From Balneolia bacterium (GTDB taxonomy: Bacteria; Bacteroidota; Rhodothermia; Balneolales; Cyclonatronaceae), in assembly GCA_003566395.1 (NCBI GenBank), contig PXDL01000190.1:1-8778 (forward strand): a stretch of DNA of 8,778 bases, read 5' to 3'. The translations under genes and the position numbers were made by a program. This document shows positions 7,401 through 8,778 of this stretch, in pieces. The notes beneath the pieces are model-generated. The model ran no database searches. It worked only from the letters and a program-made list of their open reading frames with translations, and was not told the origin of the DNA. Every line of letters starts with the position of its first letter. Positions within the stretch are counted from its first letter, which is position 1.

Positions 7401-8743
7401 AACGCTTCCACTTAATCTTTTTCCACTCAGAATTTCTGACCTCCAAACTTGGGAAAACCATGAAATATCTTTCTTTGTTTTTGATTGTTGTGATGGCGGC
7501 CCCACTGGCAGCTTCAACGGCCCTCAGCCAAACCCCGGCTCCCATGCAGAGTGAACCGGTTGCGCTCGTTGGCGGCACCATACATACACTGGCGGGTGAC
7601 CCGATAGAAAACGGAATTCTTCTTTTTGAAGACGGACTGATTACGGCTATCGGCACCGATATTTCCCTGCCGGAAAATGCGCGCATAGAAGACATCACCG
7701 GAAAACATGTTTATCCGGGTTTTATCGACTCCTGGAACCAAATCGGTATTTACGAGATCGGTGCAGTGAATATGACAACCGACATCAACGAACAGGGGCC
7801 GGTAAATCCTAATGTGATGGTTGAGCGGGCCTTCAATCCTGAAAGCCGCCACATAGGCGTAGCGCGATCTGCAGGCGTTTTGACATCTCTGACCAGCCCC
7901 GGCGGCGGGTTGATTTCGGGCATGTCGGCCGCAATGATGATGGATGGATGGTCCTGGGATGAAATGACCCTGAAATCAGGCGCGGGACTTATCGTAAACT
8001 GGCCCAACCCCAACAATGCCCGCAATTACGCAGAACAGCTTGAAACGCTCCGCGAGACGTTCGCCGATGCCCGGGCATACGAAAAAGCGTTCCGGGCCAT
8101 GGAAGCAGGTAACGCCCCGCATCACGACTTCGACTCCCGCTGGCACGCTATGATCGCCGTCTTTGACGGAGACACCCCGGTGGTTGTAAATGCACATGAC
8201 GTACGCCAGATTCAGGATGCAATTACATGGTCGGTTGAGGAGGACGTCAGGCTGGTAATACTGGGTGGCCGCGATGCCCATCTTGTTGCCGGTCACCTGA
8301 ACGAGCACGAGATTCCGGTACTCATCACCACCGTTCAGTCATCCCCCTCGCGCTGGTGGGAACCGTACAATGCCTGGTATGAACTGCCTTCCAAGCTGTA
8401 CGATGAAGGCGTTATTTTCGCAATTGCCGGTTCGTCAAGCGCAGCAAACGTCAACCGTTTGCCCTTTGAAGCCGGAACGGCCGCTGCCTTCGGGCTTCCA
8501 GTTGAAGAAGCCCTGAAAGCACTTACTGTCTATCCGGCCCGCATACTCGGCCTGGATGACTACATAGGAACCCTGGAGCCGGGCAAGCACGCCACCCTGA
8601 TGATTACCGACGGCAACCCCATCGAATACCGTACGCAAGTATCACAGGTATATATAAACGGGCGCAAAAGTGATATGAACGATATGCAGCGCCTTTTATA
8701 TGAAAAATACAGCGAAAAAGTAAAGCAGCGGCAAGCCGAATAG
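7397..8743 (+). CDS. Exported amidohydrolase-like protein lacking metal ligands (probable pseudo-enzyme)
   Basis: Encodes 448 residues from ATG 7397, which has GGAGG and an ATGA overlap. ATG 7460 (residue 22) would give a textbook signal peptide (KYL, then a hydrophobic core to about residue 39), so the mature exported protein is the same either way. The fold is amidohydrolase: EPVALVGGTIHTLAGDPIENGILLFEDG, GKHVYPGFID (102-111), and C-terminal GTLEPGKHATLMITDGNP (391-408). The metal-binding HxH is replaced by Trp113-Asn-Gln115 after FIDS, and the usual SD near the end reads AGSSS (345-349). Only VNAH (264-267) and a nearby GGRDAH remain. It resembles domain 1 of the upstream protein more than the intact domain 2. 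Conserved amidohydrolase-like proteins of this size occur in Bacteroidota, usually labelled simply amidohydrolase. A structural or substrate-binding partner role for the upstream enzyme is inferred. An unusual metal-free or alternative-metal catalyst is not excluded. Confidence 0.88.
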   Translation: MKRFHLIFFHSEFLTSKLGKTMKYLSLFLIVVMAAPLAASTALSQTPAPMQSEPVALVGGTIHTLAGDPIENGILLFEDGLITAIGTDISLPENARIEDITGKHVYPGFIDSWNQIGIYEIGAVNMTTDINEQGPVNPNVMVERAFNPESRHIGVARSAGVLTSLTSPGGGLISGMSAAMMMDGWSWDEMTLKSGAGLIVNWPNPNNARNYAEQLETLRETFADARAYEKAFRAMEAGNAPHHDFDSRWHAMIAVFDGDTPVVVNAHDVRQIQDAITWSVEEDVRLVILGGRDAHLVAGHLNEHEIPVLITTVQSSPSRWWEPYNAWYELPSKLYDEGVIFAIAGSSSAANVNRLPFEAGTAAAFGLPVEEALKALTVYPARILGLDDYIGTLEPGKHATLMITDGNPIEYRTQVSQVYINGRKSDMNDMQRLLYEKYSEKVKQRQAE

Positions 8744-8757
8744 CAAAGCCTTTCGCC

Positions 8758-8778
8758 AAAAAAAAGCCGGAGCAGATA
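8758..8778 (+). terminator. Probable left arm of a terminator, cut by the window edge
   Basis: Fifteen bases after the last stop codon, eight A are followed by GCCGGAGCAG (8766-8775). This is the usual left half of a bidirectional intrinsic terminator, whose right arm (CTGCTCCGGC then T) would lie just outside. It cannot be confirmed here. Confidence 0.35.

Overview
The window looks like ordinary chromosomal DNA from a heterotrophic bacterium of the Bacteroidota/Rhodothermota/Balneolota (FCB) group. All genes lie on the + strand. Three things point this way: most starts lack a Shine-Dalgarno sequence and sit behind A/T-rich leaders; base composition looks near 50% GC by eye; and the locus holds a ~1000-residue exported two-domain amidohydrolase next to a ~430-residue partner, an arrangement I associate with this group. 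A Balneolota member of moderate GC is my best guess. It is an inference from gene style, not from a marker gene.

Layout: (1) bases 1-228 are the 3' end of a LOG-family (TIGR00730) Rossmann-fold gene. (2) 347-1330 encodes an exported TPR-repeat protein, closed by a very clear intrinsic terminator at 1351-1387. (3) 1388-1649 is a non-coding leader, followed by a full-length transketolase gene (1650-3644) with its own terminator at 3667-3706. (4) 3774-4061 encodes a stand-alone Smr-domain protein that starts with TTG. (5) 4062-4412 is a non-coding stretch with hairpins and weak promoter-like motifs. (6) 4413-8743 is a two-gene operon, coupled by an ATGA overlap, encoding exported amidohydrolase-superfamily proteins. 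What appears to be the left arm of a terminator is cut by the right edge.

The first three transcription units look independent: each has its own intergenic gap, and two have strong terminators. Transketolase is central carbon metabolism (non-oxidative pentose phosphate pathway). The LOG and Smr genes are small housekeeping-type genes with no evident link to it.

The most interesting locus is the amidohydrolase pair. Across two polypeptides it contains three homologous amidohydrolase domains, but only the middle one (second half of the 995-residue protein) keeps a full set of metal-ligand motifs. The first and third lack most or all of them. This suggests one catalytic domain with two pseudo-enzyme partners that could form an assembly in the periplasm. 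No mobile element, CRISPR array, tRNA or rRNA was seen, and I find no clear sign of a wholly new system.
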